Source: Rhodococcus sp. B50 (lineage in GTDB: Bacteria; Actinomycetota; Actinomycetes; Mycobacteriales; Mycobacteriaceae). Taken from it: 64,000 nt of DNA. The DNA is taken from positions 3,599,480 to 3,663,479 of the forward strand of contig NZ_WPAG02000002.1 of NCBI RefSeq assembly GCF_013602415.1, given 5' to 3'. The notes below the pieces were generated by a model, which searched no databases, was not told the DNA's origin, and was given only the letters and a program-made list of their open reading frames with translations. This document shows, one piece after another, positions 19,206-28,024 of this stretch. Position 1 is the first letter of the stretch. Each line of letters opens with the position of its first letter. The position numbers and the translations under genes were made by a program.

Positions 19206-20012
19206 GTGACGACCCTCCGCGACTGGCTGCGGCCCGCCTCCCGCAACCCCGAGCCGCCCCTCGACCCTGCCGAGCGCCGAGCGCTGTGGATCGAGATCAC
19301 CATCGTCCTGCTCGTCACCTTCGGCCTGAGCGGGATCTCGTCGATCCTGTCGCTGGCCGAGGCGGCGCTGGCACCGGAACCGCTGTCGGACCAGACGGTG
19401 GCCCTGAACACGCCGCGCTCGTCGCAGGGGTTCATCGATCTCGCCCGGCAACTCCTCGGCATCGTGCGATTGCTCGCCTGGGGCGCCCTCGGCCTGTACC
19501 TGCTGTGGCGGAGCGGCGTCGGTCCGAGGCTCGCAGGTCTCGCCCGGCCCGGTCTGCGCCGCGATCTGCTGCCCGGCGTGGGTCTGGCCGCGCTGATCGG
19601 ACTCCCCGGCCTCGCGTTGTACCTGGTGGCGCGCGCCGCCGGCCTGAACCTGACGGTCGCGCCGAGCCTGCTCGAGGACTACTGGTGGCGGTTGCCCACC
19701 GAGGTGCTGTGGGCGATCGCCAACTCCGGCGCGGAAGAGATCCTGGTCGTCGCCTATCTCCTCACCCGTCTGCGGCAGCTCGGCTGGTCGGAGAACTCGT
19801 CGCTGCTCGCCTCCGCGCTGCTTCGCGGCAGCTATCACCTCTACCAAGGCATCGGCGGCGGGTTCGGCAACGTGGTCATGGGCCTGGTGTTCGGGCGGTA
19901 CTGGCAGCGAACCGGCCGGTTGTGGCCGCTCGTGATCGCCCACGCTCTCATCGACACCGTCGCCTTCGTCGGCTACCAAGCACTGAGGGGCCACGTCTCC
20001 TGGCTGCCCTGA
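19206..20012 (+). CDS. CPBP family intramembrane metalloprotease
   Basis: A 268-residue polytopic protein. The CPBP (Abi/RCE1-like) signature is present: EEILVVAYL at E177-E178, a conserved GSYHLYQG histidine and LVIAHALIDTVAFVGY near the C-terminus. These residues would bind zinc within the membrane. The GTG at 19206 gives the start. The LCP gene begins 16 nt later, so the two are probably co-transcribed. Targets of actinobacterial CPBP proteases are mostly unknown. Confidence 0.88.
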   Translation: MTTLRDWLRPASRNPEPPLDPAERRALWIEITIVLLVTFGLSGISSILSLAEAALAPEPLSDQTVALNTPRSSQGFIDLARQLLGIVRLLAWGALGLYLLWRSGVGPRLAGLARPGLRRDLLPGVGLAALIGLPGLALYLVARAAGLNLTVAPSLLEDYWWRLPTEVLWAIANSGAEEILVVAYLLTRLRQLGWSENSSLLASALLRGSYHLYQGIGGGFGNVVMGLVFGRYWQRTGRLWPLVIAHALIDTVAFVGYQALRGHVSWLP

Positions 20013-20028
20013 ACGTAGAGTTGTCCGG

Positions 20029-21447
20029 GTGAACGGCGACCCTCGCGACCCTCGGAACCGGCCGCGGCCTCCGCAGGGACCTCCCCCGCAGGGCCCTCCT
20101 CCCGGGCGGCCCGCACCTCGCGGTGCCGTGCCGCCGAATCGTTCCGGCGGCGTGCCACCGCGTCGCCCCGACGCCATGCCACCGCGTCGCCCCGACGCCA
20201 TGCCACCGTCCCCCGAGGGCACTCAGGTTCTCCGGCGCGACGGCCGACCACAGTCACCGCAGGCGTGGTCGCAGGCGCCCGCACCGACCTACCGGCCCGC
20301 CCGGACTCCCCGACAGGACCGGCAGCAACCGCCGCCGCAGCAGCAACGCCGCGAGTGGGCCCGGACGCAACGACCCGAACGGTTCGCCGAACCTGCCCCG
20401 AACCGGCGACCGCCGCGTGGGAACACACCCCCGCCCGCTCCTCCTCGACGTCCCGCGGCCCCGCCGTCGCGGCCTGCACCGCGACGTCCGCTCGGTGCCC
20501 GGCGCATCCTGCGGCGACTGGCGATCGCCGCGGTCGTGCTCGTCGTCGCGATGGGTGCGAGCGTGGTCTACCTCGACGGCAAGCTCGCGCGCGTCGATGC
20601 GCTGGCCGACTACGACGGTCGCGTCGGCGACACTCCCGGCACGAACTGGTTGCTCGTCGGCTCCGACAGCCGGGTGGGCCTCACTCCCGAGCAGGAACAA
20701 GAACTCGCGACCGGCGGGGAGGTCGGCGCCGACCGCACCGACACCGTCCTGCTCGTCCACATCCCGCCCGGTGGGGGCGCGACGACGATGGTCTCCCTGC
20801 CCCGCGACTCCTACGTGAGCGTGCCGGGCTTCGGTCAGGACAAACTCAACGCGTCCTTCGCGCTGGGCGGGCCGCAACTGCTCGTGCAGACGGTCGAGGG
20901 CGCCACCGGAGTGCACATCGACCACTACGCCGAGATCGGCTTCGGCGGGTTCGCGTCGATCGTCGACGCGGTCGGCGGGGTAGACATCTGCGTGCCCTAC
21001 CCGATCGACGACCCGCTCGCCGGGCTCAGGCTCGAAGCCGGATGTCAGGAATTGAACGGACCGCAAGCTCTGGGTTTCGTGCGCACGCGCGCGACCCCGC
21101 TCGCCGATCTGGACCGGATGAACAACCAGCGTCTGTTCCTCTCGGCGCTGCTGAGCAAGGCGACGAGCCCCGGCACCTTCCTGAACCCGTTCCGGGCGTG
21201 GTCGCTGATGTCCGGTGCGGCCGGGTCGGTGCGGGTCGACGACGGCGACCACCTGTGGAATCTGGCGCGACTCGCGTGGGCGATGCGCGGCGAGACGGTC
21301 ACCACCACGGTTCCGGTGGGCGGATTCGACGACGTCTACGGCATCGGCAACGTCCTGCTGTGGGACCGTGAGCGTGCCGTTCCGTTCTTCGGAGCGATCT
21401 CGGAGGGCGACCCGATTCCGCCCGATCTTCTCGCGCCGGCCCCTTGA
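20029..21447 (+). CDS. LCP (LytR-CpsA-Psr) family cell-wall ligase
   Basis: A 472-residue envelope enzyme that would attach arabinogalactan or another glycopolymer to peptidoglycan. Residues 1 to about 160 are cytoplasmic, disordered and rich in Pro, Arg and Gln. A membrane helix follows at about 165-185 (LAIAAVVLVVAMGASVVYL), then the LCP domain: NWLLVGSDSRVG, GADRTDTVLLVHIPP, MVSLPRDSYV, INxxFALGGP-like segment and FVRTRATPLADLDRMNNQR. The conserved Arg and Asp residues that bind the polyprenyl pyrophosphate are present. The N-terminal part contains a tandem duplication (20161-20208). Confidence 0.92.
   Translation: MNGDPRDPRNRPRPPQGPPPQGPPPGRPAPRGAVPPNRSGGVPPRRPDAMPPRRPDAMPPSPEGTQVLRRDGRPQSPQAWSQAPAPTYRPARTPRQDRQQPPPQQQRREWARTQRPERFAEPAPNRRPPRGNTPPPAPPRRPAAPPSRPAPRRPLGARRILRRLAIAAVVLVVAMGASVVYLDGKLARVDALADYDGRVGDTPGTNWLLVGSDSRVGLTPEQEQELATGGEVGADRTDTVLLVHIPPGGGATTMVSLPRDSYVSVPGFGQDKLNASFALGGPQLLVQTVEGATGVHIDHYAEIGFGGFASIVDAVGGVDICVPYPIDDPLAGLRLEAGCQELNGPQALGFVRTRATPLADLDRMNNQRLFLSALLSKATSPGTFLNPFRAWSLMSGAAGSVRVDDGDHLWNLARLAWAMRGETVTTTVPVGGFDDVYGIGNVLLWDRERAVPFFGAISEGDPIPPDLLAPAP
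20161..20208 (+). repeat. 24-bp perfect tandem duplication in the LCP gene
   Basis: 20161-20184 and 20185-20208 are identical and in frame. Each encodes RRPDAMPP within the disordered Pro/Arg-rich N-terminus. It is a likely slippage site that changes tail length without a frameshift. Confidence 0.9.
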
Positions 21448-21473
21448 CACGGCTCCCGGAAGAGATCTCGATC

Positions 21474-21542
21474 TTGGGCAAGGCTGTCCGAATTTTCCGT
21501 AGGGTAGCCGACGCTGTGAAGTCCAAGGGTAGCCAATGCTTG
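21474..21542 (+). promoter_or_regulatory. Three 25-bp-phased IdeR-box-like repeats upstream of ferritin
   Basis: 19-bp segments at 21474-21492, 21499-21517 and 21524-21542 are spaced exactly 25 bp. TTGGGCAAGGCTGTCCGAA matches the IdeR consensus at 14 of 19 positions; the third matches at 13 and the second at about 12. The latter two share AGGGTAGCC. Tandem degenerate IdeR sites upstream of bfrB activate it in Mycobacterium tuberculosis, and this looks like the same arrangement. Confidence 0.6.
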
Positions 21543-21597
21543 GATGAAAAGCCCGCTGACCTGCATTAATGTCATGATCATGACGACGATGGGCGAC

Positions 21598-22134
21598 ATG
21601 ACCAAGACCAAGTTCCACACCCTGCTGCACGACCAGATCCGCCACGAGTTCACGGCGTCGCATCAGTACATCGCCATCGCGGTCTTCTACGACAACACCG
21701 ATCTCCCGCAGCTGGCCAAGCACTTCTACGCGCAGGCCGTCGAGGAGCGCAACCACGCCATGATGATCGTCCAGTACTTCCTGGACCGCGACATGGCCGT
21801 CGACCTCACGGGAGTCGACGCGGTGCAGTCGATGTTCGAGGAGGCCCGCGAACCGATCGCGCTGGCCCTCGCCCAGGAGAAGAAGGTCACCGAGCAGATC
21901 GTCGAACTCGCCCGCACCGCACGCGACGAGGGCGACTATCTCGGCGAGCAGTTCATGCAGTGGTTCCTGCAGGAACAGGTCGAGGAGGTCGCGACGATGA
22001 CGACCCTGCTGACCGTGGCCGATCGTGCAGGCGCCAATCTCTTCAACCTCGAGGACTTCGTGGCCCGCGAGCTGAATTCGAAGGCGAGCGAGCCGCGGGG
22101 CAATGCCCCGCTCGCCGCCGGCGGCGCCATCTGA
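21598..22134 (+). CDS. bfrB: Ferritin, BfrB type
   Basis: Iron-storage ferritin that assembles as a 24-subunit shell and oxidises Fe(II). The 178 residues open with MTKTKFHTLLHDQIRHEFTA and contain the ferroxidase ligands in HEFTASHQY and QAVEERNHAMM, plus QFMQWFLQEQVEEVATM. There is no Met haem-ligand pattern of bacterioferritin. The sequence closely follows mycobacterial BfrB, including the DRAGANLF(N)LEDFVARE end. In-frame ATGs at 21574, 21580 and 21589 are alternatives; the chosen one starts at the conserved block. Three iron-box-like repeats lie upstream. Confidence 0.93.
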   Translation: MTKTKFHTLLHDQIRHEFTASHQYIAIAVFYDNTDLPQLAKHFYAQAVEERNHAMMIVQYFLDRDMAVDLTGVDAVQSMFEEAREPIALALAQEKKVTEQIVELARTARDEGDYLGEQFMQWFLQEQVEEVATMTTLLTVADRAGANLFNLEDFVARELNSKASEPRGNAPLAAGGAI

Positions 22135-22169
22135 TCGTTTCTCCATCCGGGGGCAGCCCACCCGGAACG

Positions 22170-22203
22170 ACGAAGGCCACCTCCTGCGGGAGGTGGCCTT
22201 CGT
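22170..22203. terminator. Bidirectional hairpin terminator
   Basis: A 15-bp stem: ACGAAGGCCACCTCC (22170-22184) pairs with 22189-22203 around TGCG. It lies between convergent ferritin and DUF5926 genes. Confidence 0.85.
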
Positions 22204-22233
22204 ACTCGTGCCGGAAGGTCGGCGTAGACAGGG

Positions 22234-23151
22234 TCAGCGCAGGGTGACCTGACGGCTACGCAGACCGTCGCGCGACCGTCGTTCGGCGGCGGTGAGCGGT
22301 TCGTCCACAGCCAGGGCCTCGTCGAGACGCTGTCCGAACTCGATGGTCGGGGCGACCCATTCGTCCGGGTGCTTGTCGCGGTCGAGATCGAACACCGGCA
22401 CCAGCAGGCCGTGGGTACGGAACGAACCGGCGAACCGCGATCCCTCACCGAGGTGCAGGCCACCGGCGGCGTGCACGCGCGACAATGCCGCCATCAGCGC
22501 GTCCTCGTCCTCGGGTCGCACCCACCGCAGGTGTGCCTTCTCGCCCGGATCGACCCACCACGCGCCACGGAGGCCGTCGCCCTCGAGCCGCGCCGACGGC
22601 AGCACGGCCTCGTTCGCGTGCTTGACGGTGTGTGCGATCTCGGCGCTCGGTTCGACACCCGCCGGGATCCACCAGTCGAAGTCGTTGTGGACGGTGATCG
22701 CCGGCACGACCGCCGGGTCGATCAGGTCCGCGAGCGACGGGGTGTCGTCGTCGACATTCGCGACCTGCAGCGACGATCCCGGCTCGGCCGTGTGCGCCCA
22801 GTGCAGGGCCGCGGCCAGTTCGCCCGCCGGGTCGGGGCCGAAGCCGGCGGCGAGCTGCAGGCCGACGTACGCGACCGGCGCACCGTCCTCCTCGCGGACC
22901 AGTGCCGCCACCCCGCCGGGAAGGATGGTCGCGCCCACGACGCGGCGGCCGTCCTCGGCTGTGGGCAGCTCCGCGAGGGCCGACGGCACGAACTCGCGCA
23001 GTGCCACGAGATCGCATTCGAAGGCGAGTCCTTCGAAGGGCCGGGACGTCGCGGCGGTCGCCGCTTCCCGCTCGAGCCGGCGCTGCTCGAGCTTCGCGGC
23101 GCGATTGCTGCCGGGCTTGGGTCCGCTGTTTCTCTTGCTCTTCTTGGCCAC
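22234..23151 (-). CDS. DUF5926 family protein
   Basis: A 305-residue soluble protein with a very basic N-terminus (MAKKSKRNSGPKPGSNRAAKLEQRR). The body has the features of the actinobacterial DUF5926 family: FEGLAFECDLVALREFVPSA, ITVHNDFDWWIPAG and GLLVPVFDLDRDK. Function is unknown; the basic head could bind nucleic acid. It is a single gene, convergent with the ferritin gene. Confidence 0.8.
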   Translation of the reverse strand: MAKKSKRNSGPKPGSNRAAKLEQRRLEREAATAATSRPFEGLAFECDLVALREFVPSALAELPTAEDGRRVVGATILPGGVAALVREEDGAPVAYVGLQLAAGFGPDPAGELAAALHWAHTAEPGSSLQVANVDDDTPSLADLIDPAVVPAITVHNDFDWWIPAGVEPSAEIAHTVKHANEAVLPSARLEGDGLRGAWWVDPGEKAHLRWVRPEDEDALMAALSRVHAAGGLHLGEGSRFAGSFRTHGLLVPVFDLDRDKHPDEWVAPTIEFGQRLDEALAVDEPLTAAERRSRDGLRSRQVTLR

Positions 23152-23239
23152 GGCGCCAACCTACACGCCGGCCTGTGCCGCGATGCCGAGGTCGCGGGTC
23201 ACACCGCGAGGTCGAGGTAGCGCGGGTCGCGGCGCGTGC

Positions 23240-24013
23240 TCACCGATCGAAGGCGGCGTCGAGCTGCAGCTTGGTACGGCCCGGGTGGTTCGTGGCGACC
23301 CACTCGACACCCAGCTCACGGCACAACTCGACGTCGGCGGGGTCGTCGACGGTCCAGCAGTACGTGGCCCGGCCGGACAGGGCTGCCCGGTCGACGAGGT
23401 CGCGGTGCTCGCGCAACGTCGCGATCGACGGCCCCACGGCGGTCGCGCCCACCGTGGTGGCTGCGCTCCCCCGCAGGTAGCGCGAGGTCTCCCCCAGCAG
23501 CACGGTGGGCAGCAACGGCGCGGCCCGGCGGATGCGCCAGACGGCACCGGCCGCGAACGACATCACCACCACCCGGGAGAAGTCGGCGGAGGCCGGGGTC
23601 GCGAGACCGAATCGGGCGAGCTCGGCGAGCAGTTTGCTCTCGACGAGGCCGCCGTACCGGACGGGATGCTTGGTCTCGACGAAGATCTTCACCGGGACGC
23701 TCGTGAAGTCCATGACGAGTTCGAGCAGTTGCCGCAGGGTGAGCAGGTCGGCGGGTTCGCCGGGCCGTCCGTAGTCGAACTGTGCGAGCTCGTCGAGGGT
23801 CATCTCGCTGACCACACCGGTGCCGTTCGACGTCCGGTCGATCGTGCGGTCGTGCACGCACACCAGGTGACCGTCGCGGGTGAGCCGCACATCGCATTCG
23901 ACGCCGTCGGCGCCTTCCTTCAACGCGAGTTCGTACGCCCCGATCGTGTGTTCGGGGAGCGCTGCCGACGCGCCGCGATGCGCGACGACCCGTGGATGCG
24001 CACTGCGGGTCAC
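23240..24013 (-). CDS. Glycerophosphodiester phosphodiesterase
   Basis: Hydrolyses glycerophosphodiesters to an alcohol and glycerol 3-phosphate. The 257-residue TIM barrel shows the GDPD signature: VVAHRGASAALPEHT near residues 9-23, EGADGVECDVRLTRDGHLVCVHD (metal-binding Glu/Asp and catalytic His), KIFVETKH, and CWTVDDPADVELCRELGVEWVATNHPG at the end. There is no signal peptide, so it is cytoplasmic. The GTG start at 24013 overlaps the DUF4328 stop by four bases, so the two are coupled. Confidence 0.93.
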   Translation of the reverse strand: MTRSAHPRVVAHRGASAALPEHTIGAYELALKEGADGVECDVRLTRDGHLVCVHDRTIDRTSNGTGVVSEMTLDELAQFDYGRPGEPADLLTLRQLLELVMDFTSVPVKIFVETKHPVRYGGLVESKLLAELARFGLATPASADFSRVVVMSFAAGAVWRIRRAAPLLPTVLLGETSRYLRGSAATTVGATAVGPSIATLREHRDLVDRAALSGRATYCWTVDDPADVELCRELGVEWVATNHPGRTKLQLDAAFDR

Positions 24014-25071
24014 GGCGCCACCGCCTCGGCGCGCTCCTCGTTCTCCACTCGCTCCGCAGATCCGGCGTGCTCTTCCCGAGTGTCGGCGTCGGCGTGCTCC
24101 CGTTCGCGGGCGACGGCCGCGGGGACGATCGGTGCGATCGGCGACGAGGCCGGGCCGGTCGCGTGGGTGAACCGGCGCCGGCGCAGCGGCCGTCCCCACA
24201 GATCGGCATCGTCGAACAGGCGCAGCACGTGAAGGGTCGCGAGCGCGACGACCGCCCCGAGCGCCGCGAGAACGGCGGTGAACAGGACACCGTCGGCACG
24301 GGCCTGCAGCGTGTCGTGCTGACGCCACGCGAGGAGCGCCACGACGAGCACACCGTTGACCACCCACAACACCCACCAGGTGCGGATTGCGCGGAGCAAC
24401 CGGGGGTCGCGGTCGGCGATCTCGGTCAGGAACAGACCGGGCATCGCCAGGTTGAGGCCGGGAACGACGAGCCCCGCCAGGACGGACAGCGGCGAACGCG
24501 AGTCGGCGAGACCGTGCTCGGCGTAGACGCGCCGGCGCAGGTCGATCAGGCGGAGTCCGGACGCGACCGCCGCCGCCAGTGCCACGACCGGACCGACGAC
24601 CTGGGTCGCCCACACCGCCGCATCCGACACCGCGAGCACGAGCGGGTCGACGAGCCGGGTTCGGTTGAACAGCAGCACCCCGTACCGGACGGCCTCTGCG
24701 ACCGCCGCGAGACCGAAGACGACGGCGGTACCGACGAGCAGCGTCGGTGCGAGGTCGGCGGCGGTTTCGGCGCGGTCGGGCACCTCGTGGTCGTCGGCCG
24801 GGAGCGGATCGAGCAGTCCCCAGCGCGGCATCTCGCGGTAGGACGGTGTCCCGGAATCCGAGCGTTGCTGCGGCCGCGACTTCTGTTCGGTCGCGGGAAG
24901 ACCACCCGCGGGGCGCGCGACCCAGCGGAAGTTGCGGCGCGAGGGAGGAACCGACCCGTCGGGGGCGACGGGTGAGAGCAGCACACCACGGCAGGCCGGG
25001 CACCACTGCCGCGGCTGATAGGTCACGGGCCAGCGATTCTCACAGCGCACACAGATCTGATAGGCCGACAT
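24010..25071 (-). CDS. DUF4328 membrane protein with N-terminal zinc ribbon
   Basis: A 353-residue protein. It opens with two CxxC knuckles (CVRC and CPAC, about residues 7-28) that make a zinc ribbon. A soluble linker and about six membrane helices of the DUF4328 type follow (residues of about 105-290; WVLWVVNGVLVVALLAW is one), then a charged tail. Function is unknown. The ATG at 25071 overlaps the rhodanese stop by one base, and the GDPD gene overlaps its end, so rhodanese, DUF4328 and GDPD form one operon. Confidence 0.8.
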   Translation of the reverse strand: MSAYQICVRCENRWPVTYQPRQWCPACRGVLLSPVAPDGSVPPSRRNFRWVARPAGGLPATEQKSRPQQRSDSGTPSYREMPRWGLLDPLPADDHEVPDRAETAADLAPTLLVGTAVVFGLAAVAEAVRYGVLLFNRTRLVDPLVLAVSDAAVWATQVVGPVVALAAAVASGLRLIDLRRRVYAEHGLADSRSPLSVLAGLVVPGLNLAMPGLFLTEIADRDPRLLRAIRTWWVLWVVNGVLVVALLAWRQHDTLQARADGVLFTAVLAALGAVVALATLHVLRLFDDADLWGRPLRRRRFTHATGPASSPIAPIVPAAVAREREHADADTREEHAGSAERVENEERAEAVAP

Positions 25072-25412
25072 CAATAGATCTTCGCCGGTTCGTCACGCTC
25101 GGAGACGAGCGGAAATCCGTGCTTCTGCCATGCCACCATGCCGCCCGCCACCTGGAAGGTGTCGTACCCGAGGCGGGCCAGGTACTCGACCGCTCCGAGG
25201 GAGCGGCCGCCCTGCCTGCAGATCACGTAGATCTCGGCGTCGGGGTCGAGTTCCTCGATACGGGCGGGCACGTCGGCGAGCGGAATGTGCAGCGCGCCGG
25301 GGGCGTGTCCGAGCTCCCATTCGTCGTCCTCACGGACGTCGAGGAGGACGACCTCGTCGCCGAGTTCGGGTACCAGGTCGACCGACACGGTGGGCACGTC
25401 GGAAAAGCTCAC
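25071..25412 (-). CDS. Rhodanese-like domain protein
   Basis: A 113-residue single-domain sulfurtransferase. VVLLDVREDDEWELGHAPGALHIPL is the CH2A motif, and the active-site loop CRQGGRS starts at Cys65 and cradles the persulfide. It is likely a GlpE-like sulfur carrier. It is the first gene of the coupled three-gene operon with DUF4328 and GDPD. Confidence 0.93.
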   Translation of the reverse strand: MSFSDVPTVSVDLVPELGDEVVLLDVREDDEWELGHAPGALHIPLADVPARIEELDPDAEIYVICRQGGRSLGAVEYLARLGYDTFQVAGGMVAWQKHGFPLVSERDEPAKIY

Positions 25413-25656
25413 GTCTCAATAGTGGCACGCGCCGTGAACCGAGGTGGGTGTGGTCGTACCGATCCGGCTCTGCCGGTGGGACCTGCGGGCTCGCCACCGT
25501 GCTCCCCACCAACCCCATCCGCTGGAGTTATCCACAGTTTCCACAGGTTCATCAACAGGTCTATCCATGCATGGACAATCACACTCGAGACATCTCACAG
25601 TGGACAGGCGCCACACCGGTACACCACGCCACGTCCGACGCTGAAATGATCGGTTC
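25413..25656. other. Intergenic region with a DnaA box and a 12-bp palindrome
   Basis: The region between divergent rhodanese and LLM genes contains a perfect DnaA box TTATCCACA (25528-25536), a close TTTCCACAG just after it, and the palindrome TCCATGCATGGA at 25564-25575. It has no AT-rich segment and no dnaA/dnaN neighbours, so it is not an origin. It may serve DnaA titration or promoter control. Confidence 0.45.
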
Positions 25657-26592
25657 ATGGAATTGCGCATCTTCACCGAACCCCAGCAGGGCGCCACGTA
25701 CGACGACCTCCTTGCCGTCGCGCAGACCGCGGAACGACTCGGCTACGGCGCGTTCTTCCGCTCCGACCACTATCTCGCCATGAACGCCGAGGGCCTGCCC
25801 GGGCCCACGGACGCGTGGATCACCCTTGCGGGTCTGGCCCGCGACACCTCGACGATCCGCCTCGGCACGCTCGTCACCTCGGCGACCTTCCGGTATCCCG
25901 GGCCGCTCGCGATCTCCGTCGCGCAGGTCGACGCCATGAGCGGCGGACGCGTCGACTTCGGCTTCGGCGCCGGCTGGTTCGACGAGGAGCACCTCGCCTA
26001 CGGCATCCCCTTCCCCGAGCTGAAGACGCGGTTCGATCGTCTCGAGGAATATCTCGCGGTCATCACCGGCCTGTGGGACACGCCGGTGGGCGAGACCTTC
26101 TCGTACGAGGGCGAGCACGTGCGGATCGAGAAGTCCCCGGCGCTGCCCAAGCCGCACCAGCGTCCCCACCCGCCGATCGTCATGGGCGGCGCGGGCAAGA
26201 AGCGCACGCCGGCACTGGCGGCGCGCTACGCCGACGAGTTCAACGTGCCGTTCAAGTCGCTGAACGAGACGAAGGTGCTGTTCGAGCGTGTACGCTCGGC
26301 CTGCCGGGAGGCCGGACGCGACCCCGGGGAACTGACCTACTCGAACGCATTCGTGCTGTGCTGCGGCCGGGACGAGGACGAGATCGCGCGTCGTGCGGCA
26401 CGCATCGGCCGCGAGGTCGACGAGCTGCGTGAGAACGGCCTGGCGGGAACGCCGCAGGAATTGATCGACAAGATCCGCACCTTCGCCGAGGCCGGAACGC
26501 AGCGCATCTACCTGCAGGTCCTCGATCTCGCCGACCTCGAGCACCTCGAACTGGTAGCGAGCGAGGTCATGCCCGCGGTGACGGAGCTGTAG
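25657..26592 (+). CDS. LLM class flavin/F420-dependent oxidoreductase
   Basis: A 311-residue luciferase-like TIM barrel. Diagnostic segments are RLGYGAFFRSDHYLAM (His in strand 2), TIRLGTLVTSATFRYPGPLAISVAQVDAMSGGRVDFGFGAGWFDEEH and RPHPPIVMGGAGKKRTPALAARYADEFN. Members of this type in mycolic-acid bacteria mostly use F420 instead of FMN, an inference from lineage. The substrate is unknown. It is a single gene starting at ATG 25657, divergent from the rhodanese operon. Confidence 0.87.
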   Translation: MELRIFTEPQQGATYDDLLAVAQTAERLGYGAFFRSDHYLAMNAEGLPGPTDAWITLAGLARDTSTIRLGTLVTSATFRYPGPLAISVAQVDAMSGGRVDFGFGAGWFDEEHLAYGIPFPELKTRFDRLEEYLAVITGLWDTPVGETFSYEGEHVRIEKSPALPKPHQRPHPPIVMGGAGKKRTPALAARYADEFNVPFKSLNETKVLFERVRSACREAGRDPGELTYSNAFVLCCGRDEDEIARRAARIGREVDELRENGLAGTPQELIDKIRTFAEAGTQRIYLQVLDLADLEHLELVASEVMPAVTEL

Positions 26593-26614
26593 CGGAATCG
26601 GTGATTCCCGCTGC

Positions 26615-27205
26615 TCAGTGGCTGCTGGTGGAGCCGAGGAACGCTTCGATGTCCCGGCTCCACTCGCGGCTGCGCCGCACCTCGAGCCGCCAGTGCGCGA
26701 GCGCGAACAGTCCGCCCACGGCGGCGGACGAGAACGTCCAGAGCGACACCCCTGACAGCACCGCGGTGAACTTCGCGGCGGAGGGGGTCAGCGGGGGCTG
26801 CGTGTATTCGCCGGAGCTCGCATCGACCCAGACGGGGACCTCGCTGCCCGCGGTCGCGAGGCTGTCGACCTGAACGAGGGCGTGACGCGTCTCATCGCCC
26901 CAACCCCAGGTCGCGGGGGCGGAGGCGACCTTCACGGTCTCACCCCAGCCGGAGGAATCGCTCAATGCGTCGGCGTCGAGGACTGCCGTCACGCCGACGC
27001 GTTCGGCGTTCTGCTTCTCGGAGAGTTCGAGCTGGGAACCCCACATGGTGGCCGAGACCCACACCGCGACGGGGATCAAGAGCGCCATCACGGCGACCAT
27101 CAGGGTGAAGCAGCGCGCCTCGAGCCGGTCGGTACGACGCACGAGCGGATCCCGCCTGCGCAGACTTCGCCGTGTGCGCCGCAGATACCCCGCTCTGGTC
27201 GTCAT
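26615..27205 (-). CDS. Rv1733c-like membrane protein
   Basis: A 196-residue protein with two membrane helices (about residues 34-54 and 148-170). They flank an extracytoplasmic domain containing DETRHALVQVDSLATAGSEVPVWVD and GEYTQPPL. The basic N-terminus (RRTRRSLRRRDPLVRRTDRLEARC) and this topology match the Rv1733c family found across mycolic-acid bacteria. Rv1733c is known as a dormancy-regulon antigen; its function is unknown. The ATG at 27205 is chosen because the residues before it are frame noise. Confidence 0.75.
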   Translation of the reverse strand: MTTRAGYLRRTRRSLRRRDPLVRRTDRLEARCFTLMVAVMALLIPVAVWVSATMWGSQLELSEKQNAERVGVTAVLDADALSDSSGWGETVKVASAPATWGWGDETRHALVQVDSLATAGSEVPVWVDASSGEYTQPPLTPSAAKFTAVLSGVSLWTFSSAAVGGLFALAHWRLEVRRSREWSRDIEAFLGSTSSH

Positions 27206-27346
27206 GTCGGCAAGCCGTCCCTTTCCCCCTCTGGAATGATCCCTTTTTCCAGGATGCGTCCGCTTTCGGGGAAGTTCAAGGAACGTCAACGCATCTCACA
27301 CTCGCGACGCGAGCGGGGATGTGATGCGCGACACCGCCGGGCGCCG

Positions 27347-28015
<669 letters not shown>

Positions 28016-28024
28016 GACCCGATG

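Noticed and set aside
25413..25656. Replication origin
   Set aside because: One perfect DnaA box and a near copy, but no AT-rich unwinding region and no dnaA, dnaN or parAB genes.
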